Source of the DNA: Bacteroidota bacterium
Lineage (GTDB): Bacteria > Chlamydiota > Chlamydiia > Chlamydiales > FEN-1388
Length of the DNA: 64,000 nt
Reading direction: 5' to 3'
NCBI GenBank assembly: GCA_013285825.1
Contig: JABDGV010000001.1
Coordinates: 293,242-357,241 of the forward strand
Numbering within the stretch: the stretch's first letter is position 1; the number at the start of each line of letters is the position of its first letter. A model generated the notes under the pieces. The model was not told where the DNA came from. It made no database searches and was given only the letters and a program-made list of their open reading frames with translations. Of this stretch, positions 8,617 through 16,507 are shown one piece after another. Both the position numbers and the translations under genes were made by a program.

Positions 8617-8901
8617 ATGAGCAATCCCGAAGAGATGGTAGATTTCGATAAAATGCTCAGCGATAATGCTGAACTTCTTAAATCTTTGCGCAGCCGTATT
8701 GATCAAGTACATAAAGATGCAGAACAGCTTCAATCAGAAGTATTGGAAGATGAGTCGGAACTCTCTTTGGTTCGGCGTCAAGAAATTGCTTCCCAAATCG
8801 ATCAGCTGATTGAAAAACAAGAAGAGATAAATAAGCCCACCAAAAGAAAACTATCCCCCCATTTCAACCATCGAAGAGGCCACTGGATCTTCTTAGGTTA
8901 A
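8617..8901 (+). CDS. Small coiled-coil protein of unknown function
   Basis: A 94-residue acidic protein predicted helical over residues 10-72 with heptad-like spacing of leucine and isoleucine (LLKSLRSRIDQVHKDAEQL, IASQIDQLIEKQEE), ending in a basic, aromatic tail. It begins 6 bp after plsB and is probably cotranscribed with it. No conserved family is recognised. The ATG lacks a strong Shine-Dalgarno, which suggests translational coupling to plsB. Confidence 0.55.
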   Translation: MSNPEEMVDFDKMLSDNAELLKSLRSRIDQVHKDAEQLQSEVLEDESELSLVRRQEIASQIDQLIEKQEEINKPTKRKLSPHFNHRRGHWIFLG

Positions 8902-8916
8902 CTTGTCAGAGAAAGA

Positions 8917-9005
8917 TTAAACGCAAAGACGCAGAGTCGCAAAGTTTTCAAATCGAAAAAATCACTTTAATTCCCTTCTTAGCGTCTTTGGGTCTTTGCG
9001 TTGAA
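8917..9005. repeat. Palindromic intergenic repeat, GCAAAGACGC family, copy 1
   Basis: Imperfect inverted repeat with arms of about 28 nt (8917-8944 and 8978-9005) built from AAACGCAAAGAC and its complement around a 33-nt AT-rich centre. It separates the convergent small coiled-coil gene and proS, where it could act as a hairpin at transcript ends. A second copy of the same family is at 52209-52298. Similar GCAAAGACGC repeats are scattered in other environmental bacterial genomes. Confidence 0.75.
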
Positions 9006-9026
9006 TTTTTTCTTGCACCACACAGC

Positions 9027-10553
9027 CTAGTACGATTTTGCAAAGATCGCATCCACAGTCGCAGGGCGGCCTGTAATGATGCAGGTTCCCTTTGTCCCGC
9101 TCTGCTTTAACGGCATGCAGCGAATAGTCACCTTGAACTCTTTTAACAGCTCTTCCGTCGCAGGATCGCAGCACCATTTTGCCCGAACAAAGCCGCCATG
9201 AATTTCAGGCTTGTCGCCATTCTTTGGCGTGAAAAAGGCCTTCATCTCATCTAACGTCTTGATGGTATCGATGACGTTTTGGTCGCGAAACTCTTCTGCC
9301 TTCGAGAAATAATTCTGCTGCATTTCAGGAAGGAGCGATGAGACTGTCTGAGTGAGTGCGTCAAATGCAACTTTCTGCTTGTTGCCAGTCTCCTGATCGC
9401 GTCTAGAGAGCATCACAGAACTATTTTCCAAATCTTTTGGACCAATCTCAATCCGGATCGGAACACCCTTCTTAATCCATTCCCAGCCCTTTTCGCCAGC
9501 ACGTAAATCACGGTTGTCGATATGGCAGACCACCTTGCGGTCAAAGCAGGAGAGCTTAGAAAGCTGCTCTTTGATCTCTTGAGCCTTTGCTAGGACAGCT
9601 TCATTCTTATCTGCCTGTGTAAGTACTGGAATAATCACAACGTGGTAGGGAGCAACTCGTGGAGGAAGGCGCAAGCCATCATCGTCGGAGTGGACCATAA
9701 TCATAGCGCCAATGAGACGGGTCGTAAATCCCCAAGAGGTGGTGTGGACATATTCCATCTTGCCCTCTTTAGAATTGAAGCGTATGGAGAAGGCTTTGGC
9801 AAAGTTTTGCCCCAAATAGTGGGATGTGCCGCACTGAAGCGCCTTTTTATCATAGGTCATCGCTTCAATGGTATAGGTGTTGACAGCGCCCGGGAAGCGT
9901 TCCCCTTCGGACTTCTCACCCACTATCATCGGAATTGCCAATACATCTTCTGCAAGCGCTCGATACTCATCAAGCATCTTCATTGTCTCTACTCGCGCCT
10001 CTTCTTCCGTTGCATGGGCCGTATGGCCCTCCTGCCACAAAAACTCTGTGGTGCGCAAAAACAGCCGTGGGCGCATTTCCCAGCGTACGACGTTTGCCCA
10101 TTGGTTTATGAGAAGGGGCAGATCGCGCCAAGAACTTATCCAGCGGGAAAAGGCATCTCCGATGACAGCTTCAGAGGTTGGCCTGACAACTAAAGGCTCT
10201 TCAAGCTCACCGGTGGGAACAAGTTTTCCGCCCTGCAGCTCTAAACGATGGTGGGTTACAACCGCACATTCTTTTGCAAAGCCCTCAACGTGGGCGGCCT
10301 CTTTTTCTAAAAAGCTCAATGGGATAAAAAGCGGAAAGTAGGCGTTTGAGTGGCCAGTCTCTTTAATTCTTCGATCGAGCGGATCGCGGATGTTCTCCCA
10401 AATGCTCCAGCCCCACGGCTTGATCACCATGGAACCGCGTACAGGTGAGTTTTCAGCCATGTCAGCAGCCTTGATGACCTGCTGATACCACTCGGAAAAA
10501 TCCTCAAGTCTGGTTGGAGTAATTGCTGTTTTTTTCTTCTGATCTGTTGACAT
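9027..10553 (-). CDS. proS: Prolyl-tRNA synthetase, short archaeal/eukaryotic (type 3) form
   Basis: A 508-residue class II synthetase charging tRNA-Pro. Motif 2 and motif 3 regions are visible (RWEMRPRLFLRTTEFLWQEGHTAH; TTSWGFTTRLIGAMIMVHSDDDGLRLPP), and TSEAVIGDAFSRWI is the type 3 proline-site block. The anticodon domain follows (about 290-400), then a C-terminal zinc-like domain ending in Tyr, diagnostic of the archaeal/eukaryotic form. It lacks the large editing insertion of the usual bacterial ProS. From memory, Chlamydia carries the longer bacterial type, so this is either lineage-specific replacement or gene transfer. Transcription opposes the preceding gene across a palindromic repeat. 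Confidence 0.93.
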   Translation of the reverse strand: MSTDQKKKTAITPTRLEDFSEWYQQVIKAADMAENSPVRGSMVIKPWGWSIWENIRDPLDRRIKETGHSNAYFPLFIPLSFLEKEAAHVEGFAKECAVVTHHRLELQGGKLVPTGELEEPLVVRPTSEAVIGDAFSRWISSWRDLPLLINQWANVVRWEMRPRLFLRTTEFLWQEGHTAHATEEEARVETMKMLDEYRALAEDVLAIPMIVGEKSEGERFPGAVNTYTIEAMTYDKKALQCGTSHYLGQNFAKAFSIRFNSKEGKMEYVHTTSWGFTTRLIGAMIMVHSDDDGLRLPPRVAPYHVVIIPVLTQADKNEAVLAKAQEIKEQLSKLSCFDRKVVCHIDNRDLRAGEKGWEWIKKGVPIRIEIGPKDLENSSVMLSRRDQETGNKQKVAFDALTQTVSSLLPEMQQNYFSKAEEFRDQNVIDTIKTLDEMKAFFTPKNGDKPEIHGGFVRAKWCCDPATEELLKEFKVTIRCMPLKQSGTKGTCIITGRPATVDAIFAKSY

Positions 10554-10635
10554 ACTTTTTACGCTTTACTGGTTGAAAGAGAGATTGTATCAGGAATAAA
10601 CGACTAAATCAAAGAGAACTATAAAACAAAAAAAT

Positions 10636-10794
10636 AACAGGATCCGCTGACGCGGGCAGGATCGCCTTACGGCGGCAGGATAAAGAAAACAAGCGAGGGG
10701 GGGGGTCTTCCTTGATAGGGCTATTTTGAAAGAAAACCAAATAAAATTCCTATCCTGCCGCCGTAGGCGATCCTGCAGCGAAGCGGATCCTGTT
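10636..10794. repeat. Long palindrome with AACAGGAT/GGCAGGAT units and a G9 tract
   Basis: Arms of about 46 and 44 nt (10636-10681 and 10751-10794) pair with few mismatches; each is made of AACAGGATCCGC, GCAGGATCGCC and GGCGGCAGGATA blocks. The 69-nt centre holds an uninterrupted run of nine G (10697-10705). It occupies most of the 273-bp gap between yggS and proS (both minus strand), where no gene is seen. The AACAGGAT start is shared with the palindrome at 36556-36729. Confidence 0.8.
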
Positions 10795-10826
10795 AAATAT
10801 ATTATTAGGGCGTTCTGCCAATCATG

Positions 10827-11519
10827 CTATTTTTCAACCGTAGATGGGCCATTAAATAAATAACTACCAACCCGAATAATGGTCGCTCCCTCTTCAATTG
10901 CCCACTCAAAATCTTTCGACATGCCCATCGAAAGCTCTCGAAATTGAGGAGTTGCATACTTTTTTTGTAGCTTCACCAGAAGCTCACGAGTCTTAGAATA
11001 AGTTGAGCGAATACTTTTTTCTGACTCGTTTGTTCCATCAAAGCGTGGAGCCATAGTCATAAGACCCAAAATTTTAAGCTGTGGGAATTTGAGAAGCTGT
11101 TCATAGACAACGTCTGCATCGTGAGCTGAAAGCCCCTGTTTGGTTGCTTCTCCTGAAAGGTTTACCTGGAGAAGAAGGGAGAAGTCTCCGCAAGCTGCAA
11201 GCTTTTGCCCAAGCTCGAGAGAATCGACCGAATGGATGAGATAGGTTTTACCAACTATTTTTGAAACTTTGTTCTTCTGCAGTGGGCCTATTAAATGCCA
11301 ATAGCTTTCAGGAAATTCAGCTATTCGTTCGAGGAGAGCTTGCGGCCTGTTTTCCCCAAAGTGGCGCTGTCCTAAATGATAGAGCTCTTGAATTTCTTGC
11401 AGCGATCGATTCTTGGTGACGGCAACAACCTGGACATTGCCAGGATTATGATGAGATCTACTGCAAGAGCGAGTAATCGCTTCTTGCAGTTTTGTCCATT
11501 GAGAGAGAATAAGATTCAT
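10827..11519 (-). CDS. yggS: YggS/PLPBP family pyridoxal phosphate homeostasis protein
   Basis: A 230-residue protein of the alanine-racemase-like TIM-barrel fold that binds PLP and buffers its cellular level. Motifs include VVAVTKNRSLQEIQELYHLGQRHFGENRPQ split over 32-60, where the TK lysine binds PLP, then WHLIGPLQKNKV, and the family signature LSMGMSKDFEWAIEEGATIIRVGS near the C-terminus. Its ATG overlaps the stop codon of the upstream DUF818 gene by one base, so it is the last cistron of that minus-strand operon. A long palindrome follows. Confidence 0.93.
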   Translation of the reverse strand: MNLILSQWTKLQEAITRSCSRSHHNPGNVQVVAVTKNRSLQEIQELYHLGQRHFGENRPQALLERIAEFPESYWHLIGPLQKNKVSKIVGKTYLIHSVDSLELGQKLAACGDFSLLLQVNLSGEATKQGLSAHDADVVYEQLLKFPQLKILGLMTMAPRFDGTNESEKSIRSTYSKTRELLVKLQKKYATPQFRELSMGMSKDFEWAIEEGATIIRVGSYLFNGPSTVEK

Positions 11520-13033
11520 TATTCAGGTATTTCTTGTCCTGTTGATGGAGGTGCTTCGGGGATAGCTTGAAGAATAGGGTTTTCGCGCTTTATTTCACCA
11601 TCCATGACAAAATGGTCTTCTGAAAAAGGGGTGCAATGCCCTGCTGCATACCGCCCTCCATAGCGTGCTTCAATCATAAAGTTCTCAACATTATCTCCAA
11701 AGTTTTTAATTGCCGCTTTTGCAATACGATGACTCATGTTTTTCCCGGGATCATATTCTTTTTTAGTTAGTTTACCGCCCATGATCATATCGTTTTTGGT
11801 ACCTACAATGATTATTTTGGTATCTTTGAAACCATCAGTTTTCTTAAAGCTCTCCATCTTCCCTTCAGTGTTCAATCCATCAGCGGCTGGATCGTGCGTC
11901 ATTGCCACATCAACATCCGACTGCGCTGATGCCTCAATGCTCGATCCAATGAATCCTGAGTTGGTGATATTCTTAGCCACATTTCCAACCACCTCAGCAC
12001 TTTTTGTAAAAGTCTGATCCAAGAATACAAAGGGTACTTTTACATCCTTAAATTTTTCGTTCTGTTCAGGATCATTCTGGAGTTTAGAAAGAATCTGAGC
12101 ACAATTTGCAGCCTGTGCGCCACCAAGCGAAATGCCGTAAATAGAGATTTCTTTTACTCCAAGTTTTTCAACAAAATGTTTAATATCGGCTTCTGCATCT
12201 CGTCGCATTTCAGATTCAGAAGCTTTTCCCTTTTTACTATCTCCTGAATAGTCGATGAGACATACGTTATACTCCTTGTCAAGCATGGCTTGATAATTGC
12301 ATTGATCGCGCGTCATCCCATTTCCATGATACATAAAAACTACAGGATCGCTCGCTTTACCTCCTGGCCTAATAATCAAATTAGCATCATGAGAATGCTC
12401 AATGCCATTTATATCTATTGACTTAATAGTAAGATCACGACATTTGGCTCCAGGGTGATTATCTTGAACATCTTTTTTCAATTGTTCAATATTAGGTGTC
12501 AACTTTGCCCTCCCTGCGTCATTAAACACCTGGTGCTGAATACCTAACTTATGCGATTCAATAAAAGAGGCAAATGCATGGGTTTCAGTAAAACCCTTCA
12601 GTGAGCCAGTATTGTTCAAGTGTTCAGCAAGCTGCATACCTAAGAACGGCACCATTCGAAGCAGAGAAACCACAACACAGTGAATGGCATATGTTACGGA
12701 CTCTGGGTGCCCTGGATCAAATGCTTTGGATTTAACAAGAACAGGATCCCCTGGTTTTTTCACAGCCTCTTGTTGTGTCACCGTACCCGATTGAATATGT
12801 GTCTTGGGTTCCGACTTGACTCCCCTTTCTTTTATGAGCGCCACAACGCACTTTCCTATATTCCATATAGTCGCGCCAAAACCGTGCACCATTGATAAGG
12901 GAGTAGCCACAACACTTGTAGCAATGGTAAGTACTTTTCCACCAAGCCCTATTCCCTTCTGTTTCCCCTGAGCTGGTTGTTTATGAGTTTCGTGCGTTTT
13001 ATGAGCGTGTGTAGTTTTACTTACGTCAGACAT
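11519..13033 (-). CDS. DUF818 (CHLPS-type) alpha/beta hydrolase-like protein, copy A
   Basis: A 504-residue protein of the chlamydia-specific DUF818 family. A polar N-terminus rich in His, Lys and Thr (1-27) precedes a hydrophobic stretch (about 30-62) and a second one around VVVSLLRMVPFLGMQLAEHL. The C-terminal half is an alpha/beta hydrolase fold: VVFMYHGNGMTRDQC resembles the oxyanion-loop strand and IYGISLGGAQAAN carries the GxSxG nucleophile elbow. Acid and histidine candidates lie in GTKNDMIM and YAAGHC. It is 60 bp downstream of a paralogue and is translationally coupled to yggS. Substrate and location are unknown; membrane association is inferred. Confidence 0.85.
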   Translation of the reverse strand: MSDVSKTTHAHKTHETHKQPAQGKQKGIGLGGKVLTIATSVVATPLSMVHGFGATIWNIGKCVVALIKERGVKSEPKTHIQSGTVTQQEAVKKPGDPVLVKSKAFDPGHPESVTYAIHCVVVSLLRMVPFLGMQLAEHLNNTGSLKGFTETHAFASFIESHKLGIQHQVFNDAGRAKLTPNIEQLKKDVQDNHPGAKCRDLTIKSIDINGIEHSHDANLIIRPGGKASDPVVFMYHGNGMTRDQCNYQAMLDKEYNVCLIDYSGDSKKGKASESEMRRDAEADIKHFVEKLGVKEISIYGISLGGAQAANCAQILSKLQNDPEQNEKFKDVKVPFVFLDQTFTKSAEVVGNVAKNITNSGFIGSSIEASAQSDVDVAMTHDPAADGLNTEGKMESFKKTDGFKDTKIIIVGTKNDMIMGGKLTKKEYDPGKNMSHRIAKAAIKNFGDNVENFMIEARYGGRYAAGHCTPFSEDHFVMDGEIKRENPILQAIPEAPPSTGQEIPE

Positions 13034-13092
13034 ATAGACCCCCTGCCGTACTATATTTATGGTAAACTATTTCTTTATTTATTTCGAATGCT

Positions 13093-14535
13093 CTAGGAGA
13101 GGGTAGATGCTTGAGGGATTGCTTGAAGAATGGGGTTGGTATCCATAACTTTACCTTCGATCACTAATCTATCGGCTGAAAAGGGAGCGCAATGTCCTGC
13201 TGGATCCATGCCTCCAGAGAGAGCTTCAATCATAATATGTGATACTTTACCCTCAAATCTGTTATTTGCAGCTTCATCGAGCAGATGGCTTAAATTTTTT
13301 GTGCTATCAAATTTGCCGTCTGTTTCACCGCCTAAGATCGAATCTGATTTAGCTCCAACAATGATGATTTTTGTCTCAGTAAACCCAGAGGTTTTTTCAA
13401 AATGGGCAAGTTTTGATGCTGTATTGAGCCCATCACAATCTGGAGTGCGCTGATGTTCAGCAACGGCTTCGGCGTGTGTCGTTTGTCCGACTAAAGATCC
13501 GATCAATTTAGACTTTGTTCTATTAACTACTACACTTTCAGCAGCTTCTGCATTGCTCGAAAAGGTTTGGTCCAAAAATAGAAAGGGTATTTTTACATCT
13601 TTAATTGGGTCACCATCCTTCGCCTCGCCTTGAAGCTTAGATAGAATTTGAGCATGATTTGCCGCATGCGCCCCGCCAAGAGAGAGCCCATAAAAGCCAA
13701 TTTCTTTGGACTTAAGCGTATTCACGACATATTTAATATCAGCCTCAGCATCCTCTCTCATAGCCGTTTCTGAGCAGGGGATGGGATTGTTGCTATTATA
13801 ATCTCCTGCATAGTCGACAAGCAAAATGTTGTACCCCTTATTCAAAAATGGGGGCCAGTTACAATCTGTGCGACTTTCCGCATTGGGATGAGACATTATC
13901 ACTACAGGCGCATCTTCTCTGCCATGCGGCCCAATGATCAACGTTGCTTCATGAGACCTCTTGCCATTTTCATGAGGTATCTCAACGTTCTTGCAAGTTC
14001 CAGCACTGTACACCTTCAACGCGGACTCAATTTCATTTACTTTAGGTTTAATCTTTGCTCTATCACTATCATTATAAATGATTTGCTGTACCTCTAAATT
14101 ATGAGTCGTAATAAAGGAGGTAAAAGCGGGAGTGTCAAGAAAACCACTCAATGTATTTCTGCGGTCATAGTGCTCGGCAAGCTGCATACCTAGAAAGGGA
14201 ACCATTCGAAGGAGTGAAACTATAATGCCATGAATTATATTGGCAACGGATGTGGGTTTGTTAGGATGAAACTTTGCAGATGTACCATGCAGCTGTTCAA
14301 CATCGCGATTTTGCAAAACTTGCTTGTCAACCACTCCAGGAGATTGATCATCAAATATAGCGTGATAAAGCTTTCCGCAATTCTGAATAGTGGCAATAAA
14401 ACCATGAACCACTGAAATAGGAGTGGCAAGCACACTGGTCATGACAGAAAGAGCTTTCCTCCCAAAACCAATTGATGGCTTCTTAGGAAATTTTGTCTCT
14501 ACAATCTGTGACTTTAGCGACTTATCAAGCTTCAT
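13093..14535 (-). CDS. DUF818 (CHLPS-type) alpha/beta hydrolase-like protein, copy B
   Basis: A 480-residue tandem paralogue of the following gene. Shared landmarks are LLRMVPFLGMQLAEHYDRR, VVIMSHPNAESRTDC, NILLVDYAGDY, FYGLSLGGAHAANHAQIL with the GxSxG elbow, and GAKSDSIL near the candidate acid. The putative catalytic histidine region DPAGHCAPFS matches copy A. The N-terminal 70 residues diverge most. Its ATG overlaps the stop of the preceding small membrane-protein gene by 4 bp (ATGA), tying it to the FloA gene cluster. Likely a lipase, esterase or thioesterase-type enzyme, but no substrate can be named. Confidence 0.85.
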   Translation of the reverse strand: MKLDKSLKSQIVETKFPKKPSIGFGRKALSVMTSVLATPISVVHGFIATIQNCGKLYHAIFDDQSPGVVDKQVLQNRDVEQLHGTSAKFHPNKPTSVANIIHGIIVSLLRMVPFLGMQLAEHYDRRNTLSGFLDTPAFTSFITTHNLEVQQIIYNDSDRAKIKPKVNEIESALKVYSAGTCKNVEIPHENGKRSHEATLIIGPHGREDAPVVIMSHPNAESRTDCNWPPFLNKGYNILLVDYAGDYNSNNPIPCSETAMREDAEADIKYVVNTLKSKEIGFYGLSLGGAHAANHAQILSKLQGEAKDGDPIKDVKIPFLFLDQTFSSNAEAAESVVVNRTKSKLIGSLVGQTTHAEAVAEHQRTPDCDGLNTASKLAHFEKTSGFTETKIIIVGAKSDSILGGETDGKFDSTKNLSHLLDEAANNRFEGKVSHIMIEALSGGMDPAGHCAPFSADRLVIEGKVMDTNPILQAIPQASTLS

Positions 14536-14852
14536 ACTTTGTTTCTAAAGGCTTTAGGACGTGATAAGATTTCGTAATGCAATACCATCTTTTTAATTTG
14601 CATCTTCTGCGCAGGAGTTATTTTCTTTTCTGGTTTGAGAGGTGCAGGAGATGGCTGCAGCGCTTGGGCATGTTCATCGTGATGCTCTTGCGGCTTTACT
14701 CTTCTGCCCGTTGGAATGCGTTTTTCAACCTCTAAAGGGGCGTGAGGAACTGTCACTATTTTTCTCTGCCTTCTCAGCGAGCTTCCAACAAGGGTCAATA
14801 CAGCTATGAAGGCAATCAAAAATCCAATAATATCGCCGATTATGTCATCCAT
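14532..14852 (-). CDS. Small single-span membrane protein in the floA operon
   Basis: A 106-residue protein with one membrane helix at residues 7-24 (DIIGFLIAFIAVLTLVGSSL), then an Arg-rich boundary and a Pro/Lys/His-rich cytoplasmic tail. It starts 3 bp after floA and overlaps the DUF818 copy B start by 4 bp, so all three are read together. No family is recognised. Position suggests an accessory of the flotillin-like protein, which is inference only. Confidence 0.7.
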   Translation of the reverse strand: MDDIIGDIIGFLIAFIAVLTLVGSSLRRQRKIVTVPHAPLEVEKRIPTGRRVKPQEHHDEHAQALQPSPAPLKPEKKITPAQKMQIKKMVLHYEILSRPKAFRNKV

Positions 14853-14855
14853 AGG

Positions 14856-15848
14856 CTACACATCACTTCCAGAAATATTCTTGCGCATCTTGGTGTCAGA
14901 CTGGATATTCTCCATCTTGTAGTAGTCCATAATGCCTAAGTTCCCCTTTCTAAAGGCCTCAGAAATGGCCATGGGAATAGCAGCCTGTGCGTCAATCAGC
15001 TTAGACTCCATAAGCTTTACTTGAGCAATATTTTCTTGCTCTAAAGCCACAGCCATGGTGCGGCGCTCTTCAGCTTTTGCCTGAGCAATACGCTTATCCG
15101 ACTCCGCCTTATCAGCTCGAAGCTTGGCGCCGATATTCTCGCCAAGGGCAATGTCTGCAATATCAATTGAGAGAATTTCAAAAGCAGTTTGTGCATCAAG
15201 CCCCTTGTCCAAAACGCGCTTGGAGATCAGTTGAGGGTTTTCAAGAACAAGCAGGTGGGAGTCAGCAGCGCCAATCGCACCGATAATCCCTTCGCCCACG
15301 CGAGCAATGATGGTCTCTTCCGTTGCGCCGCCAACAAGCTGTGAGATATTAGTACGTACAGTGACTCTTGCACGGCATTTTAACTGCACACCATCTTTTG
15401 CAACGCCGGTAATATACTCTCCATGCGTTCTGTCGGGGCAATCAATCACTTTTGGGTTAACCGAAGTTTTAACGGCATCGAGAATGTCGCGTCCAGCCAA
15501 ATCAACCGCTGTCGCTCGCTTCCAATCAAGGGGAATATTTGCCTTTTGAGCTGCAATAAGGGCAGCTACGACATTGATAACATTTCCACCTGCAAGATAG
15601 TGCGTTTCAAGATCTGCAACATTAATGTCTCGAAGGCCTGCCTTATAGGCGTTGATATAGGCATTAACAATGATGCGAGGAGGAATCTTCCTCAAGCTCA
15701 TTCCCACAATATTGAAAAGGGAAATAGGGGTTCCTGAAACAAAGGCTTGAAACCAGAGCCCGACATACTTAGCCAGGATCATCACGACGATCACCGAAAC
15801 GACAATCAGCGCTAATAAGAGAAAAGAAATGCTTCCGACGTTTTCCAT
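14856..15848 (-). CDS. floA: Flotillin-like protein FloA (YqfA/UPF0365 family)
   Basis: A 330-residue SPFH-domain protein. A membrane-inserted N-terminus (about 6-27, [21 protein letters not shown] split by charge) and a second hydrophobic hairpin around [19 protein letters not shown] lead to the SPFH domain (about 60-230), which contains AHVTVRTNI-like [17 protein letters not shown] and [21 protein letters not shown] coiled-coil with alanine- and glutamate-rich repeats and the C-terminal [21 protein letters not shown] block match YqfA family members. These proteins organise membrane microdomains. In Firmicutes floA lies beside nfeD genes, as here, which supports a functional set with the NfeD proteins. 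Confidence 0.92.
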   Translation of the reverse strand: MENVGSISFLLLALIVVSVIVVMILAKYVGLWFQAFVSGTPISLFNIVGMSLRKIPPRIIVNAYINAYKAGLRDINVADLETHYLAGGNVINVVAALIAAQKANIPLDWKRATAVDLAGRDILDAVKTSVNPKVIDCPDRTHGEYITGVAKDGVQLKCRARVTVRTNISQLVGGATEETIIARVGEGIIGAIGAADSHLLVLENPQLISKRVLDKGLDAQTAFEILSIDIADIALGENIGAKLRADKAESDKRIAQAKAEERRTMAVALEQENIAQVKLMESKLIDAQAAIPMAISEAFRKGNLGIMDYYKMENIQSDTKMRKNISGSDV

Positions 15849-15920
15849 AAATTATCTACCTTTTTGAGTGTGATTATACGAATTGCTAAGCAAATCGTAT
15901 AAGTAGAGAGAGGAAAATTT

Positions 15921-15993
15921 ACCACAGAGATCACAGAGCACACAGAGAGAGATAGCCTGGAATAATCTCTGTGGGCTCTGTGATCTCTGAGGT
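15921..15993. repeat. Palindromic intergenic repeat, CACAGAG family, copy 1
   Basis: Arms of about 30 nt (15921-15950 and 15964-15993) composed of ACAGAG units pair with only a few mismatches around a 13-nt centre. It lies in the 188-bp gap between the small nfeD gene and floA on the minus strand, so it would form a hairpin inside or at the end of that transcript. A second copy is at 42526-42603. Confidence 0.78.
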
Positions 15994-16036
15994 TGAAAAT
16001 AAAGAAGAGGCAATAACTGTACGCTACTCATCCAAT

Positions 16037-16507
16037 TCAACCTTTCTGTTTCTGTACAACTAAATAGGCCCCTCGAGCAAAGAGAACTGTAACATTCTCG
16101 CCTCGTTCAATATAGGGACCTGATGAGACCACCTGTACTCGATGCCCTTCAATTTCTGCAAAACCAGAGGGTCCGAGGTCTGTTTGTGTGATACCACTCT
16201 TGCCAATTAAACTGGTATTGGCTGACGCCCCAACAAAACCTTCCTGTGTCGTATCGAGATAAAAGGTGTTGGAATCGGCCGACTGTCGAATTCTTCTCAT
16301 AGCCAGCAAAACGGTTCCTGCAGCTAAGGCAAGCGATACAAGCACAAAGAGGAACACTTCTAAAAAACCAAATCCCGCCTTCACTAAAAAGACTATCGAT
16401 ACGATGTAGGTTATAGCTGCAATACCGGCCAAAAGGCCGCTGGTAAGATAAAACTCCAAGTAGAGCAGGAAAAGCGAGAGAAGAAGAAAAAGGAGTACTT
16501 CAATCAT
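16037..16507 (-). CDS. Small NfeD-like membrane protein with C-terminal OB fold
   Basis: A 156-residue protein with three predicted membrane helices in residues 2-70 (LLFLLLSLFLLYLEFYL; GIAAITYIVSIVFLV; FLEVFLFVLVSLALAAGTVLLAM) and a C-terminal NfeD OB-fold domain (about 95-153) with GKSGITQTDLGPSGFAEIEGHRVQVVS and YIERGENVTVL. This is the short NfeD1b-type architecture that pairs with flotillins. Its ATG overlaps the stop of the longer NfeD gene by 4 bp. The following floA begins after a palindromic repeat. Confidence 0.88.
   Translation of the reverse strand: MIEVLLFLLLSLFLLYLEFYLTSGLLAGIAAITYIVSIVFLVKAGFGFLEVFLFVLVSLALAAGTVLLAMRRIRQSADSNTFYLDTTQEGFVGASANTSLIGKSGITQTDLGPSGFAEIEGHRVQVVSSGPYIERGENVTVLFARGAYLVVQKQKG

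Noticed and set aside
9642..10193. A plus-strand open frame of 183 codons inside proS
   Set aside because: It is entirely antisense to a well-conserved synthetase gene and has no motif or ribosome-binding site; a codon-pattern shadow.
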